NCBI GenBank assembly: GCA_965227805.1 | Contig: CBDDGJ010000003.1 | Coordinates: 806,001-870,000 of the forward strand | Reading direction: 5' to 3' | DNA length: 64,000 bases | Source: CBDDGJ01 sp965227805 | GTDB lineage: Bacteria > Pseudomonadota > Alphaproteobacteria > RS24 | Part shown: in pieces, positions 25,598 through 36,134 of the stretch | How the letters are laid out: every line of letters begins with the position of its first letter | Numbering within the stretch: the first letter of the stretch is position 1 | Made by a program: the position numbers and the translations under genes | The notes under the pieces: model-generated | The model's database searches: none | What the model saw: only the letters and a program-made list of their open reading frames with translations | What the model was told of the DNA's origin: nothing

Positions 25598-26416
25598 TTA
25601 GAAGTGCCCGTCTATGATAACATTATAATCAATAAGTTTTTTGTTAAGCCGTTCACCCTTGCGCCCGGGTGTGCCGATAATTTTATCTTGTGCCACATAT
25701 TGCAAGGCACCGGCATTATTCGTGGTAATAAGATAGCGCGTGGCATTATCAGGAAGGGTATATTTTTCGCCCGCGTCAATTACGCTTGAAAACAAAACCG
25801 TGCCATCCGGTGTATCCAGGCGTAGCCATGTGCGTGCACGCGCCTGGATGGATAAGGGAGGAAATATTTTTACGGGTTGTTTTACCTGTTCCACAGCTGG
25901 TGGTGGCGCGCTTGCTTGGGGTAGCTCCACTTCTTTTTCTATTGGTGCTATGGGAGGCGCATCTGTGGTAGATGTTTCTGACGTAGCCTCAATAAAAGGG
26001 TCGTCATCTTCATTAAAAGAAAATACCAACATAATAAGAATAAGACATAAAAGCCCCAACACGCCACCAATAATAATGGTGGTGCGCGATTTTTCCGGTT
26101 CCATATCTGTTTCCAAAAAAGACAAGTTTATATTTTGAGTATGGGTGCATGCCTTAAATTGTGCCACAAGCGCATCGGCATCAAGATTTACCAATGTGGC
26201 ATAACTACGAATAAAACCGATCACATAAACGGGAGCAGGTAAATTATCAAAGGCGTGCGCTTCAATCGCTTTTATATAAGTTTCTTTTATATTCAGAATG
26301 TGCGCAATATCTTCCAGGCTTTGGTTATTTTGTTCGCGTGCGGCGCGTAACTCATGCCCTAATGTTATTACGACAGTTTCGGTTTCAGCCTGTTGCGTGT
26401 CTTGCTCTTTTGTCAT
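25598..26416 (-). CDS. RodZ-like helix-turn-helix membrane protein with DUF4115 domain
   Basis: A 272-residue bitopic protein: a cytoplasmic HTH_25 domain (about 18-90, LGHELRAAREQNNQSLEDIA), a membrane helix at 112-134, a proline-rich acidic linker (about 145-185) and a periplasmic DUF4115 domain (about 190-265). This is the RodZ plan, in which the HTH domain binds MreB and organises the elongasome. Alphaproteobacterial versions next to ispG are often annotated only as HTH proteins. It is followed by ispG after three bases. Confidence 0.82.
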   Translation of the reverse strand: MTKEQDTQQAETETVVITLGHELRAAREQNNQSLEDIAHILNIKETYIKAIEAHAFDNLPAPVYVIGFIRSYATLVNLDADALVAQFKACTHTQNINLSFLETDMEPEKSRTTIIIGGVLGLLCLILIMLVFSFNEDDDPFIEATSETSTTDAPPIAPIEKEVELPQASAPPPAVEQVKQPVKIFPPLSIQARARTWLRLDTPDGTVLFSSVIDAGEKYTLPDNATRYLITTNNAGALQYVAQDKIIGTPGRKGERLNKKLIDYNVIIDGHF

Positions 26417-26440
26417 ATCACATTACTCAATTTACTCATA

Positions 26441-28690
26441 TTATAGGCGGGCTTTTAGGGTTTGTGCAAGCCTGTTGATTTTATCACGCATATCGCCAGA
26501 TGTATCATCCAATAGGGGCGGCATTTTTTCACGTAAGTGGTGTAAATTTACCGAGCGTATCATGCGTTTCACTGCCCCTACTGATGTCGCTGGAACGGAA
26601 AAATGCGTAAACCCCACGCCTAACATGGCCATGGCCACAAGCGGTTGTCCTAGCATATCTCCGCATAAAGATATAGGGGTTTTTTGCTGCGTGCACGTCG
26701 TGGCAACATCGCGCATCATCCGTAAAAACGATAGGCTTAATATATCATAGCGATTGCCGATCAGCGCATTGCTTCGATCGCTTGCATAAAAAAACTGGAG
26801 TAAATCGCTTGTGCCGATAGATAGAAAATCAACATGCGGTAATAATTTATCCAATTCCCATATCAAAGCGGGCACTTCGAGCATGGCACCGACTCTAATT
26901 TGTTGCGGCACAGCATGGCCGAATTTTTTTTGACGGGCAATCTCCTCATGCAAAATATGTTTGGCTTTGATAAATTCATCACTGGTTGAAATGAGCGGAA
27001 ACATAAGGTGCAATTTATGCTGTGCGGTTGCCGTCAACAGGGCACGTAGCTGATAGCGCAATAGCCCCGGGCGGTCGATTGCGATACGCATAGCACGCCA
27101 GCCCATTGCCGGATTTTCTTCCCGTAATGTGCGAATATAAGGCAAGACTTTATCGCCGCCAATATCAAGGGTGCGAAAGACCACATCGCGCCCTTTGGCG
27201 GCATCTATCACATATCGATAAAAATCCTGTTGCTCTTTTTGACGCGGAAAATGCGCAGAAATCATAAAATGTAATTCGGTGCGAAACAGGCCGATATTTT
27301 GTGCGCCTGATATTTCCAGATTTGCGACATCAACGCCAAGCCCCGCATTCATATCAAGTTTTATATCTACCCCATCGCGCGTGCGTGCGGGTAATGTGCG
27401 CAAACGCGCAAAGCGCTTTAAGCGTTTGGCACGTAATTTTGTGCGATCGGTAATTTGCGCGATAATATCGCTAGGCGGGTTAAGATGTACATGGCCTAAA
27501 TCGGCATCAATAATAATCTCTTGCCCATCGCGAACAAAGTCGGTCAAATTACGCACCCCGCCAACAAGCGGAATATTAAGCGCCCGCGCCACAATGGCCA
27601 CATGTGCGCTCATTGCGCCTTCCTCCAGGGCAATACCGCGTAATTTACGCCGGTCATAATCAAGCAATTCGGCAGGCCCCATTGTGCGCGCCACCAAGAT
27701 TGTATCACGCGGCAATTTATCATGGGCTGCTGATGGCGCGCGTCCGGTAAGTGTGCGTAAAAGCCGATTGGCTAAATCATCAAAATCATGCATGCGGTCA
27801 CGTAAATATTGATCGTGCTGCCCCATAAGCCGCGCGCGCATATCATTATTAACATGCTCTACCGCAGCCTCAGCGGTAAGGCCGGTTTCTATGGCATCAT
27901 GCATACGGTTAAGCCAGCCGACATCATTCGCAAAATAACGATATGTTTCCAAAACATCTAAATGCTCACCCGCATGGGAAACATCTTCATTGCGTAATAA
28001 ATTATCAATATCACTACGCATATGATACACCGCCATATCAAGGCGGGTGCGCTCTTTATCTGTATTATCGGCAATCAGGCGGGTCACTTCGACATAAGGC
28101 TCATGGCGCACAACATGCCCCATTGCCAGCCCCTCGGTTAGGCCATTACCGACAAGGCTATGGGCTTGCCGGCTCATATGCTGGTCTTTTTGTATCGTAT
28201 CTATATCTTCCAGTAATTGTGACAGCACCATGGCCACTGTTTGCAGTGCCTCGCTTTCTTCCTCGGTAAAAAAGCGTTGCGTAATATTTTGCACAACCAG
28301 CACGCCAGATACATGGCTATTGTGCAAAATTGGCACCCCGATAAAAGATTTATACGGGTCTTCCCCGGTTTCAGGGCGATACGCAAAAAGCGGATGCGCG
28401 GGCGCATCGGATAAATTAAGCGGGCGCGCATGTTTGGCGATGTCACCGACTAACCCTTCGCCCAAGCGCAATGTTGTTTTATGCACCGCCACAGGGTTAA
28501 GCCCTGCCGTGGCATAGAGCTCTAAAATATGATCAGGACGACATATATAAATAGAACATACGGCGGCATTCATTGTGGCGGCAATTAAATCGACAATGCG
28601 TTTAAGCCGCTCATCACGGCTATATTCTGCCGCCATAAGCGTATGCATTTTACGCAATAAAGTCCGTGGCATAGAAGAAGAGGGTGACAT
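26441..28690 (-). CDS. ptsP: Phosphoenolpyruvate-protein phosphotransferase PtsP (enzyme I-Ntr)
   Basis: A 749-residue enzyme I of the nitrogen PTS. An N-terminal GAF domain (about 20-160) senses the nitrogen state; the swivelling phosphohistidine domain has the active H363 in GAMSAHVAIVARALNIP; the C-terminal PEP-binding barrel carries GLFRTELHFM and SLCGDMLGQP with the catalytic cysteine. It phosphorylates NPr (ptsO) and then EIIA-Ntr. The lysC-ptsP order is common in Alphaproteobacteria. No HPr gene is near, so partners lie elsewhere. Confidence 0.94.
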   Translation of the reverse strand: MSPSSSMPRTLLRKMHTLMAAEYSRDERLKRIVDLIAATMNAAVCSIYICRPDHILELYATAGLNPVAVHKTTLRLGEGLVGDIAKHARPLNLSDAPAHPLFAYRPETGEDPYKSFIGVPILHNSHVSGVLVVQNITQRFFTEEESEALQTVAMVLSQLLEDIDTIQKDQHMSRQAHSLVGNGLTEGLAMGHVVRHEPYVEVTRLIADNTDKERTRLDMAVYHMRSDIDNLLRNEDVSHAGEHLDVLETYRYFANDVGWLNRMHDAIETGLTAEAAVEHVNNDMRARLMGQHDQYLRDRMHDFDDLANRLLRTLTGRAPSAAHDKLPRDTILVARTMGPAELLDYDRRKLRGIALEEGAMSAHVAIVARALNIPLVGGVRNLTDFVRDGQEIIIDADLGHVHLNPPSDIIAQITDRTKLRAKRLKRFARLRTLPARTRDGVDIKLDMNAGLGVDVANLEISGAQNIGLFRTELHFMISAHFPRQKEQQDFYRYVIDAAKGRDVVFRTLDIGGDKVLPYIRTLREENPAMGWRAMRIAIDRPGLLRYQLRALLTATAQHKLHLMFPLISTSDEFIKAKHILHEEIARQKKFGHAVPQQIRVGAMLEVPALIWELDKLLPHVDFLSIGTSDLLQFFYASDRSNALIGNRYDILSLSFLRMMRDVATTCTQQKTPISLCGDMLGQPLVAMAMLGVGFTHFSVPATSVGAVKRMIRSVNLHHLREKMPPLLDDTSGDMRDKINRLAQTLKARL

Positions 28691-28709
28691 CTTATCCGGC
28701 CTGTTTCAT

Positions 28710-29969
<1,260 letters not shown>

Positions 29970-30088
29970 AATTTTCGCTTTCGTCCTTTCCTTTGGTGCT
30001 TTTGTCTATATTATGCCTGTTGCGGGCGCATCCTTAGCGAAAAAGCGCATATTTTGCAAATAAATCTGTTTCGTGCAATAAAGTAATT

Positions 30089-30826
30089 ATGACTGACGAT
30101 AAAACAATCGACCCGACAGAAGTGGAAAAATTTACCAAAATGGCCGCCGAATGGTGGGATCCGCATGGTAAATTTCGTCCCTTACATAAGTTTAATCCGG
30201 TGCGGCTGGATTATATTTGCCGTCATATAAAACGGCATTTTTCTTGTGATACACAAGCAACGCGGCCATTTAGCGGGCTTCGGCTTGCAGATATTGGCTG
30301 TGGTGGAGGGTTGTTAAGCGAACCCATGGCGCGTTTGGGTGCAGAGGTTACGGGCATAGATGCGAGTGCGGCAAATATTAAAATGGCCAGGATTCACGCC
30401 CGCCAAATGGGGGTGGAGATTGATTATCGCGCGCAATCGGTTGAAGCATTAAGCGCGCAGGGCGCACAATTTGACATTATTTTGAATATGGAAGTGATGG
30501 AACATGTTGCGGATGTATCTTTATTTCTGGCGTCTTGCGCGGCATTATTAAAGCCAAACGGCCTTATGTTTGTGGCCACACTTAACCGGACGGTGAAATC
30601 TTATGCGCTGGCGATTATCGGGGCGGAATATATTTTGAACTGGTTGCCACGCGGCACGCATGCATGGGATAAATTTATCCGCCCGTCCGAGCTGGAAAAT
30701 TTACTGGATGCAAACGGGCTTTACCTTGCGGCATCTAGCGGGGTGAGCTTTAATCCGCTTTTGAATAAATGGCGGCTTAGCGGCGATATGGATGTTAATT
30801 ATATGGGTGTGGTGCAACAAATATAA
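30089..30826 (+). CDS. ubiG: Ubiquinone biosynthesis O-methyltransferase UbiG
   Basis: A 245-residue SAM-dependent methyltransferase carrying out both O-methylations in ubiquinone synthesis. The start EVEKFTKMAAEWWDPHGKFRPLHKFNPVRLDYI is characteristic of UbiG; the SAM site is LADIGCGGGLLSEPMARLG near 68-86 and the post-motif NMEVMEHVADVS is near 132. The pairing with divergent lysC is a frequent alphaproteobacterial arrangement. The gap to lysC should hold both promoters, though no strong boxes stand out. Confidence 0.95.
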   Translation: MTDDKTIDPTEVEKFTKMAAEWWDPHGKFRPLHKFNPVRLDYICRHIKRHFSCDTQATRPFSGLRLADIGCGGGLLSEPMARLGAEVTGIDASAANIKMARIHARQMGVEIDYRAQSVEALSAQGAQFDIILNMEVMEHVADVSLFLASCAALLKPNGLMFVATLNRTVKSYALAIIGAEYILNWLPRGTHAWDKFIRPSELENLLDANGLYLAASSGVSFNPLLNKWRLSGDMDVNYMGVVQQI

Positions 30827-30914
30827 ATACCCAGTAAAATATATATTTTCCCCTAAAGGGGTAGACATTGACGAAAAAAACCCCATCTTAAGCAAAGAAG
30901 AAAAGAGGTGCTTT

Positions 30915-31823
30915 ATGGAATTAACCGACGACATAAATAACGGCAATGCCGATGCGTATATTAGTGACGTCACTACGGAAAGCTTTATGGGCGATGTTAT
31001 CGAAGCCTCTAAACAACAGCTTGTGCTGCTGGACTTATGGGCGCCATGGTGCGGACCATGTAAGCAGCTCACGCCTCTATTAGAAAATGCCACACGCGCC
31101 GCAAATGGTGCCATTCGGCTCGCCAAAATGAATATTGACGAACACCCCGCCGTGGCACAGCAATTACAGGTGCAATCCATTCCGGCTGTTTTTGCCTTTA
31201 AGGATGGACGGCCAGTCGATGGCTTTATGGGGGCGCTGCCCGAAAGCCAGCTTAAGCAATTTATTGAAAAAAATCTGGGGGAAGAACTCGGGGCATCACC
31301 TAGCGAGGAAGCCCTTGCCGCCGCACAAAACGCTTTACATAATCATGACATTAGCACTGCGGCGCAACTCTTCGCACAAATCTTACAAAATGAGCCGGAA
31401 AATATAGAGGCCATAGCCGGCATGGCGCATTGCCATATTGCAAGCGAAAATTACGACCAAGCCCGCGCTACATTGGCGCTTTGCCCGCCTGCACATGAAA
31501 ATAATGCGGCGATTGCATCTGCGCGTGCTGCGCTTGAGCTTGCCGAAAAATCGCAAGAGCTTGGCGATGTCTCCGCATTACAGGGACGTATTGCACAAAA
31601 CCCCGATGACCATCAGGCGCGTTATGATTTAGCCCTTGCCCTTAATGCTGCCGGGCAAAAGAATGAGGCAATAGAGGCGCTGCTTGAGATTATTGCGCGC
31701 AATAAAACATGGCAAGATGATGCGGCGCGTAAACAATTAGTTGAATTTTTTGATGCTTATGGCAATGAAGACGCTGCCACCATAGCGGGGCGGCGCAAAT
31801 TATCTTCGCTTTTATTCAGCTAG
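30915..31823 (+). CDS. Thioredoxin-TPR chaperone (CnoX/YbbN-like)
   Basis: A 302-residue protein with a thioredoxin domain (about 20-125) that keeps the redox motif WCGPC at 45-49, followed by tetratricopeptide repeats (about 140-300). This is the CnoX/YbbN plan, a chaperone that protects clients during oxidative stress and hands them to GroEL; many Alphaproteobacteria keep the two cysteines that E. coli lacks. AAGAGGTG precedes ATG 30915; an upstream in-frame start at 30792 lies inside ubiG and is rejected. The LON-domain and UPF0434 genes follow. Confidence 0.9.
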   Translation: MELTDDINNGNADAYISDVTTESFMGDVIEASKQQLVLLDLWAPWCGPCKQLTPLLENATRAANGAIRLAKMNIDEHPAVAQQLQVQSIPAVFAFKDGRPVDGFMGALPESQLKQFIEKNLGEELGASPSEEALAAAQNALHNHDISTAAQLFAQILQNEPENIEAIAGMAHCHIASENYDQARATLALCPPAHENNAAIASARAALELAEKSQELGDVSALQGRIAQNPDDHQARYDLALALNAAGQKNEAIEALLEIIARNKTWQDDAARKQLVEFFDAYGNEDAATIAGRRKLSSLLFS

Positions 31824-31876
31824 ATTTACCGCCTGGCTTTATTTGGAAAAAATTATTTTTATGTTAGACTAACCTT

Positions 31877-32542
31877 ATGGCACAATTTTATACCTCTATT
31901 GATGAATTACCGGAAATTATTCCGATTTTTCCATTGCAAGCGATTTTGCTTTTACCACGCGGGCAGCTACCGCTTAATATTTTTGAACCGCGCTATTTAA
32001 CAATGGTAGAGGCCGCTTTTTCCATGGGGCGCGTTATTGGTATGATCCAACCGCTAAGCGCGAATGAAGATGATCACCGTTTGCAAAATGTCGGCTGTTT
32101 GGGGCGGATTACGTCTTTTAGTGAAACCGAAGAAAAACGTATGCTGATTTCTCTTTCGGGTATTACGCGCTTTCATGTGCAAGAAGAGATGGATGTTATT
32201 ACGCCGTTTCGGCAAATCCGTGCCGATTACACAGCTTATAAAGAAGATTTGATTGTCGATGTCGGCACGCTAGATGTCAATCGCGATGGGCTTTTGCATG
32301 TCTTACGGCGTTATCTTGATCACAATAATTTATCGGCTGATTGGGATGCTATTTCACAATCTTCCAATGAAGAATTGGTAAACTCGCTTTCTATTATCAG
32401 CCCCTATGGTGCACGCGAAAAGCAAGCCCTGTTAGAGGCCGAAAGCCTTGCCGAGCGGTGCGAAGTGCTGATTGCGCTTACAGAAATGGCGCTGGCACAA
32501 TTAGACAGTGAAAATGGTAGCAATGATAATCGGGTGCAATAA
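31877..32542 (+). CDS. LON N-terminal (substrate-binding) domain protein
   Basis: A 221-residue protein made of the LON N-terminal domain alone, with no AAA+ or protease part. Signature sequence is IPIFPLQAILLLPRGQLPLNIFEPRYLTMVE at residues 15-45, then GCLGRITSF and ISLSGITRFHV. The alphaproteobacterial order thioredoxin/TPR - LON-domain - UPF0434 is kept. It may bind unfolded substrates, but this is unproven. Its stop overlaps the next start by one base (TAATG). Confidence 0.9.
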   Translation: MAQFYTSIDELPEIIPIFPLQAILLLPRGQLPLNIFEPRYLTMVEAAFSMGRVIGMIQPLSANEDDHRLQNVGCLGRITSFSETEEKRMLISLSGITRFHVQEEMDVITPFRQIRADYTAYKEDLIVDVGTLDVNRDGLLHVLRRYLDHNNLSADWDAISQSSNEELVNSLSIISPYGAREKQALLEAESLAERCEVLIALTEMALAQLDSENGSNDNRVQ

Positions 32543-32724
32543 TGGCTGATATGGCGCATAAATTTGATGAAAAATTACTTGATATTCTTGTATGTCCGCT
32601 TACGCAGGAGGCGCTCATTTATGACGCGGAAAATCAGGAGCTGATTTCCAAATCTGCCGGGCGTGCCTATCCGATACGTGACGGTATTCCGATTATGCTG
32701 ATTGATGAAGCGCGGATACTCTAG
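32542..32724 (+). CDS. Trm112/YcaR (UPF0434) family small protein
   Basis: A 60-residue protein of the Trm112-like UPF0434 family: LLDILVCPLTQEAL at residues 12-25 and GRAYPIRDGIPIMLIDEAR at 40-58. Only one of the usual zinc-binding cysteines is present, which is normal for YcaR-type members. Such proteins are thought to partner methyltransferases. It is co-translated with the LON-domain gene and followed by a terminator. Confidence 0.88.
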   Translation: MADMAHKFDEKLLDILVCPLTQEALIYDAENQELISKSAGRAYPIRDGIPIMLIDEARIL

Positions 32725-32748
32725 CACGCTTTATTTTACGCCATACAT

Positions 32749-32778
32749 TTTTTGGGCGCCATATATAGCGCCCAAAAA
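32749..32778 (+). terminator. Intrinsic terminator, works on either strand
   Basis: An 11-base-pair stem (TTTTTGGGCGC with GCGCCCAAAAA) and an eight-base AT loop follow the UPF0434 stop by 24 bases. T-runs flank the stem on both strands, so it can end both the rightward operon and leftward transcripts from torF. Confidence 0.75.
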
Positions 32779-32805
32779 GATAAACTAAAATGATGTTTTG
32801 CGGGG

Positions 32806-32831
32806 TAAACGCCTCTTTTGTGAGGCGTTTA
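32806..32831 (-). terminator. Hairpin at the end of the TorF gene
   Basis: TAAACGCCTC (32806-32815) pairs perfectly with GAGGCGTTTA (32822-32831) around a six-base loop, 18 bases past the torF stop. There is no long T-run on the minus side, so it may act with the stronger hairpin at 32749 as a tandem terminator or stabilise the porin mRNA. Confidence 0.5.
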
Positions 32832-32849
32832 CATCCCTTTTTCTAAAAA

Positions 32850-33551
32850 CTAAAATTCCAGCCCATAGGATACAACAAAACGTGTGTCATCGGCCGAATC
32901 ATGGTCGAAAATGCTATAGCTAAATCCGCCTTTGCTTAAAGATAGTGAGATATCGGCGACATCATCTTCAATTCCTTCGACCCAATCATAGCTATTCATG
33001 CCAGCATGTAAGCCAAGTTCCCAATCTTGCGGCAGGGCAAAAGAATATCCCAGCGCGATATAGGTCGGCGAAATATCATCATAGGATTCACTATCGGCGC
33101 TTACCGTCATGGCAGCTGATACACTAAATCCACCAAACTCTAAACCAAGCACAATTTCTTCAAAATCAGCTGCTGGCTCTGCGCCCGGATAAGTGAACAT
33201 AACATAGCTTACGTCAAGCGTAACTTGGTCAAAAACATGATTATAACCGATATAATAATCAATTTCTGCATCGGATTCATCGTCAAAATTTACCGTGCTT
33301 ATCCATGTGCCGGCATAAAATCCGCCAGCGGCGAAATCCAGCCCGCCCGACACACTTGGGGCGGTTGCGTTATCGCCGTCATTTTGCGATACACCACGCC
33401 AGACATAATCTGAGCTTACCGCTATATTACCCGTAAGTGAAGCCTCAGTAGCCTCCTCTGCTTTGGCGGGCAAACCGGTAAAAGTAAGCGCCCCCACAAA
33501 GCCGGCGGATATTAAAGCCTGAAAAAATCTATTTTGGCTGAGATATGTCAT
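32850..33551 (-). CDS. TorF family outer-membrane protein
   Basis: A 233-residue outer-membrane beta-barrel of the TorF putative porin family. A signal peptide ends at GLPAKA-EEA near residue 32; the mature start LTGNIAVSSDYVWRGVSQND is the family hallmark. The rest alternates polar and hydrophobic residues as beta strands and ends in GLEF, with the C-terminal phenylalanine needed for barrel assembly. AAGGAG precedes the start. It is acidic and lacks cysteine. The transported substrate is unknown. Confidence 0.88.
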   Translation of the reverse strand: MTYLSQNRFFQALISAGFVGALTFTGLPAKAEEATEASLTGNIAVSSDYVWRGVSQNDGDNATAPSVSGGLDFAAGGFYAGTWISTVNFDDESDAEIDYYIGYNHVFDQVTLDVSYVMFTYPGAEPAADFEEIVLGLEFGGFSVSAAMTVSADSESYDDISPTYIALGYSFALPQDWELGLHAGMNSYDWVEGIEDDVADISLSLSKGGFSYSIFDHDSADDTRFVVSYGLEF

Positions 33552-33721
33552 AATGTTCTCCTTAATATGTTGACTATCTACAGAATATAAGCAGAAACTA
33601 TGCCATCAAATAAAATGACACTATATAAGCGGTTTATGCGTGTTATCTTCTTAAAAAATAAACATATGCTTAATTATAAGACAGATATGCCTATATATAA
33701 GGCGACAAATTTATTGCCCTT

Positions 33722-33752
33722 TTGCTAAAAACCGTGCATGTTAAGGTATAAT
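33722..33752 (+). promoter_or_regulatory. Possible promoter for the crotonase gene
   Basis: A perfect TATAAT lies at 33747-33752, 36 bases before ATG 33788. The best -35, TTGCTA at 33722-33727, is 19 bases away, wider than ideal. The rest of the 236-base gap to torF is AT-rich and otherwise featureless. Confidence 0.35.
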
Positions 33753-33787
33753 TATATATTTATTAAGTCTAGTGAAGGGAGACAGAA

Positions 33788-34552
33788 ATGAGCGAAGAAG
33801 TTTTGGTAAATGTAGATGCTGGCATAATGACGATTACCTTAAATCGGGCAGATGCCAAAAATGCTATGAATGCGAATATGTCGCGCCTTATTGCCGATGC
33901 ATTGGATGAATTGGATAGCAATAATGATATTCGCGTTGCTATTTTAACCGGTGCGGGCGGCACATTTTGTTCAGGCATGGATCTAAAAGCCTTTTTAACT
34001 GGTGAACGTCCTTCGGTTGAAGGGCGGGGCTTTGGTGGTCTTACCGAGGCGTCACCGGCAAAGCCTCTGATTGCCGCTGTTGAGGGCTATGCGTTGGCTG
34101 GTGGGTGCGAGCTTGCCATTGCGTGCGATCTCATTGTTGCTGCAGAAACGGCAAAATTCGGCGTGCCTGAAGTAAAGCGTAGCCTTGTGGCGGCGGCGGG
34201 CGGGGTGATACGCCTTCCCGATCAAATTCCGCCACGCGTGGCGATGGAAATGGTGCTTACCGGTGATTTCTATGATGCCCAGCGTGCTTATGAGTTAGGG
34301 CTCATCAACCGTGTGACCAAAGAAGGCGGCGCTTTGGAAGGTGCGATTGAACTTGCCCAAAAAATCGCAGCCAATGGCCCGCTTGCGGTTGCTGCAAGTA
34401 AACGCGTTATGAATGAATATACGAGCTGGCCGATAGAAGAGCGCTGGAAACGCCAATCGGATGTTATAAATCCGGTTTTTATATCGGAAGATGCTAAAGA
34501 GGGCGCCACCGCTTTTGCTGAAAAACGCGCACCGGTGTGGAAAGGAAAATAA
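33788..34552 (+). CDS. Enoyl-CoA hydratase/isomerase family protein (crotonase)
   Basis: A 254-residue member of the crotonase superfamily. The oxyanion-hole segments are AGGTFCSGMDLKAFL near residues 56-70 and EGYALAGGCELAIACDLIVA near 98-117, and FGVPEVKRSL near 126 carries the position of a catalytic glutamate. It hydrates or isomerises an enoyl-CoA; the name crotonobetainyl- or enoyl-CoA hydratase cannot be decided. It stands alone between torF and a repeat region; a link with the acyl-CoA dehydrogenase pair at 17-19 kb is possible but not shown. Confidence 0.87.
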   Translation: MSEEVLVNVDAGIMTITLNRADAKNAMNANMSRLIADALDELDSNNDIRVAILTGAGGTFCSGMDLKAFLTGERPSVEGRGFGGLTEASPAKPLIAAVEGYALAGGCELAIACDLIVAAETAKFGVPEVKRSLVAAAGGVIRLPDQIPPRVAMEMVLTGDFYDAQRAYELGLINRVTKEGGALEGAIELAQKIAANGPLAVAASKRVMNEYTSWPIEERWKRQSDVINPVFISEDAKEGATAFAEKRAPVWKGK

Positions 34553-34636
34553 TAAATAGCTTGTCTATTTTTATATAAAGGCTGCCCCATAAAGAAAAAA
34601 CTTGTTCGCGGGGTGTAAGGGGCAAGCGACCATTTG

Positions 34637-34845
34637 CGCCCGCGCGGGGGCGTGAGAGCGTGCAGCTAGACTAGGTCTATATATGGTGGCGGATGCTCAC
34701 TATGAACCGGTAGGCAATCGCGCGACAAATAAACCCGCGCGGGGGCGTGGAAGCGGTCAGCGAAACAAGGAATATATATGGTGGCGGATGCTCACTATGA
34801 GTCCGGGGGCAATCGCGCGATAATAAATAACAATGTAATGTGTCG
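34637..34845 (+). repeat. Dispersed repeat module B, two tandem copies
   Basis: Copies at 34637-34730 and 34735-34845 share GCGCGGGGGCGTG, ATATATGGTGGCGGATGCTC, ACTATGA and GGCAATCGCGCGA. The second copy ends with CAATGTAATGTGTCGCG, like copy 1 at 21680. They fill most of the 318-base gap between the crotonase and cytochrome c' genes; 34553-34636 is AT-rich then GC-rich and shows nothing else. The frame MVADAHYE inside copy 3 is not convincing as a gene. Confidence 0.78.
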
Positions 34846-34870
34846 CGACCAAAAAGAGAGACAGCGCGCC

Positions 34871-35296
34871 CTACTTCTTATTCCGATAAGATTGATGACA
34901 CGCTTTGCATGTTGCGCCGACAGCTTTTGCTGCGTGGGCGATCCGCCCGGCATCACCGCCTGCAGCCGTAGCAACCAGCTCTTGTGATGCCTGGCTAAAT
35001 GCGGCAGCTTTGGCGGTAAAGTCAGCAAAATCCTGCCAAATCTCTGCCTTTGCGCCTTCGCTCGTGCTACCTGCGGGGAAATAGCGCGTCATATCTTGTC
35101 CCCACATAGCCATTTTATTTGCTGCGGCGCCAATCGCATCAAAATCTTTTGCGGGTAAATGCACCTTAAATATAGCCTGAATATCGGCGCCGCTTTGCTT
35201 AAACCGCGCGATACGATCTTCCACATCACCAGCATAAAGGGGTGTTAACCCAAGCATCAGAAAAAATGCACCCAATCTATATATGTGCTGCATCAT
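34871..35296 (-). CDS. Cytochrome c' (class II cytochrome c)
   Basis: A 141-residue periplasmic haem protein. A signal peptide (RLGAFFLMLGLTPLYA) ends near residue 22, and a four-helix bundle carries the haem motif C130-K-A-C133-H134 close to the C-terminus, as class II cytochromes do. The stretch KMAMWGQDMTRYFPAGSTSEGAKAEIW is typical. Such proteins bind NO or CO at a five-coordinate haem. It starts one base from the aldolase end, so the two genes are in one operon although the link is not obvious. The Ccm proteins at 8-11 kb would mature it. Confidence 0.9.
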   Translation of the reverse strand: MMQHIYRLGAFFLMLGLTPLYAGDVEDRIARFKQSGADIQAIFKVHLPAKDFDAIGAAANKMAMWGQDMTRYFPAGSTSEGAKAEIWQDFADFTAKAAAFSQASQELVATAAGGDAGRIAHAAKAVGATCKACHQSYRNKK

Positions 35297-36064
35297 CTAT
35301 TCCTTATATGAGGGGTCGATTTTATCAAGTTTACGCAAAAGCCCCGGCCAGGCTAAATGTGTCAGCCCTTCGGAAAACAAGTCCTTGCTTTGGGCTTCCA
35401 CAACACCCTCAACGCCATCATTGGGCATATTCACATTTCCTGAAGCAAGGGCGCCAAGCTGCACCTTACAGGCGCGTTCCAGAAAATAAATGCCTAAAAA
35501 GGCCGAAGCGCAACTACCTGCCGCCGCAAGCGTGCCATGATTACGCAGCATCATTAAATGCTTATCGCCCAAATCGGCAACCAGGCGCGGGCGTTCATCA
35601 TGGTCAAGCGCAACGCCCTCATAATCATGATAGGCCAGATGCGGAATAACCAGCATAGAAAACTGGCTCAAAGGCAATAGGCCTTCCTTATGCGCAGACA
35701 CTGCAACGCCTTGATCAGTATGTAAATGCAAGGCGCAAATTGCGTCTTCGCGTGCTTCGTGAATGGCGCTATGAATGGTAAAGCCTGCCGGGTTCACAAA
35801 AAACGGACTTTCCATAATAATCTCGCCATCCAGATTAACTTTCACCAGGCTGGATGCGGTAATCTCGTCGAATAACATGCCATAGGGATTGATAAGAAAA
35901 TGATGACCCGGCCCCGGCACACGTGCGGAAATATGTGTAAAAATCATATCATCCCACCCATAATGGGCCACCAAACGATAAGTTGCGGCAAGGTCTACGC
36001 GCATCTGCCATTCTTCGGGCGAAACCTGATCGCGAACCGACTTAATCTCTAATGCTGCTGACAT
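35297..36064 (-). CDS. Class II aldolase/adducin family protein
   Basis: A 255-residue cytoplasmic protein of the zinc-dependent aldolase/adducin fold. Likely metal ligands are H113 and H115 in ALHLHTDQG and H176 in MLRNHGTLA; the N-terminal NPYGMLFDEITASSLVKV is a family signature. Members include fuculose-phosphate aldolase and unassigned lyases; many proteobacterial versions of this 250-residue type have no known substrate. It is the first gene of a two-gene unit with cytochrome c'. Confidence 0.85.
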   Translation of the reverse strand: MSAALEIKSVRDQVSPEEWQMRVDLAATYRLVAHYGWDDMIFTHISARVPGPGHHFLINPYGMLFDEITASSLVKVNLDGEIIMESPFFVNPAGFTIHSAIHEAREDAICALHLHTDQGVAVSAHKEGLLPLSQFSMLVIPHLAYHDYEGVALDHDERPRLVADLGDKHLMMLRNHGTLAAAGSCASAFLGIYFLERACKVQLGALASGNVNMPNDGVEGVVEAQSKDLFSEGLTHLAWPGLLRKLDKIDPSYKE

Positions 36065-36134
36065 ACCATCCTCCTGAAATTAGCAAATACATAAAGCAAA
36101 GGATAAAGCGAATAGGGGTTATGTGTCAATGCAT

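Noticed and set aside
34637..34845. Tandem repeats considered as a CRISPR array
   Set aside because: There are only two copies of about 100 bases, with no short spacers and no cas genes.
34778..34987. Frame MVADAHYE running through the module B repeat into the cytochrome c' gene
   Set aside because: It begins in repeat DNA and overlaps cytochrome c' on the other strand; coding potential comes from the repeat.
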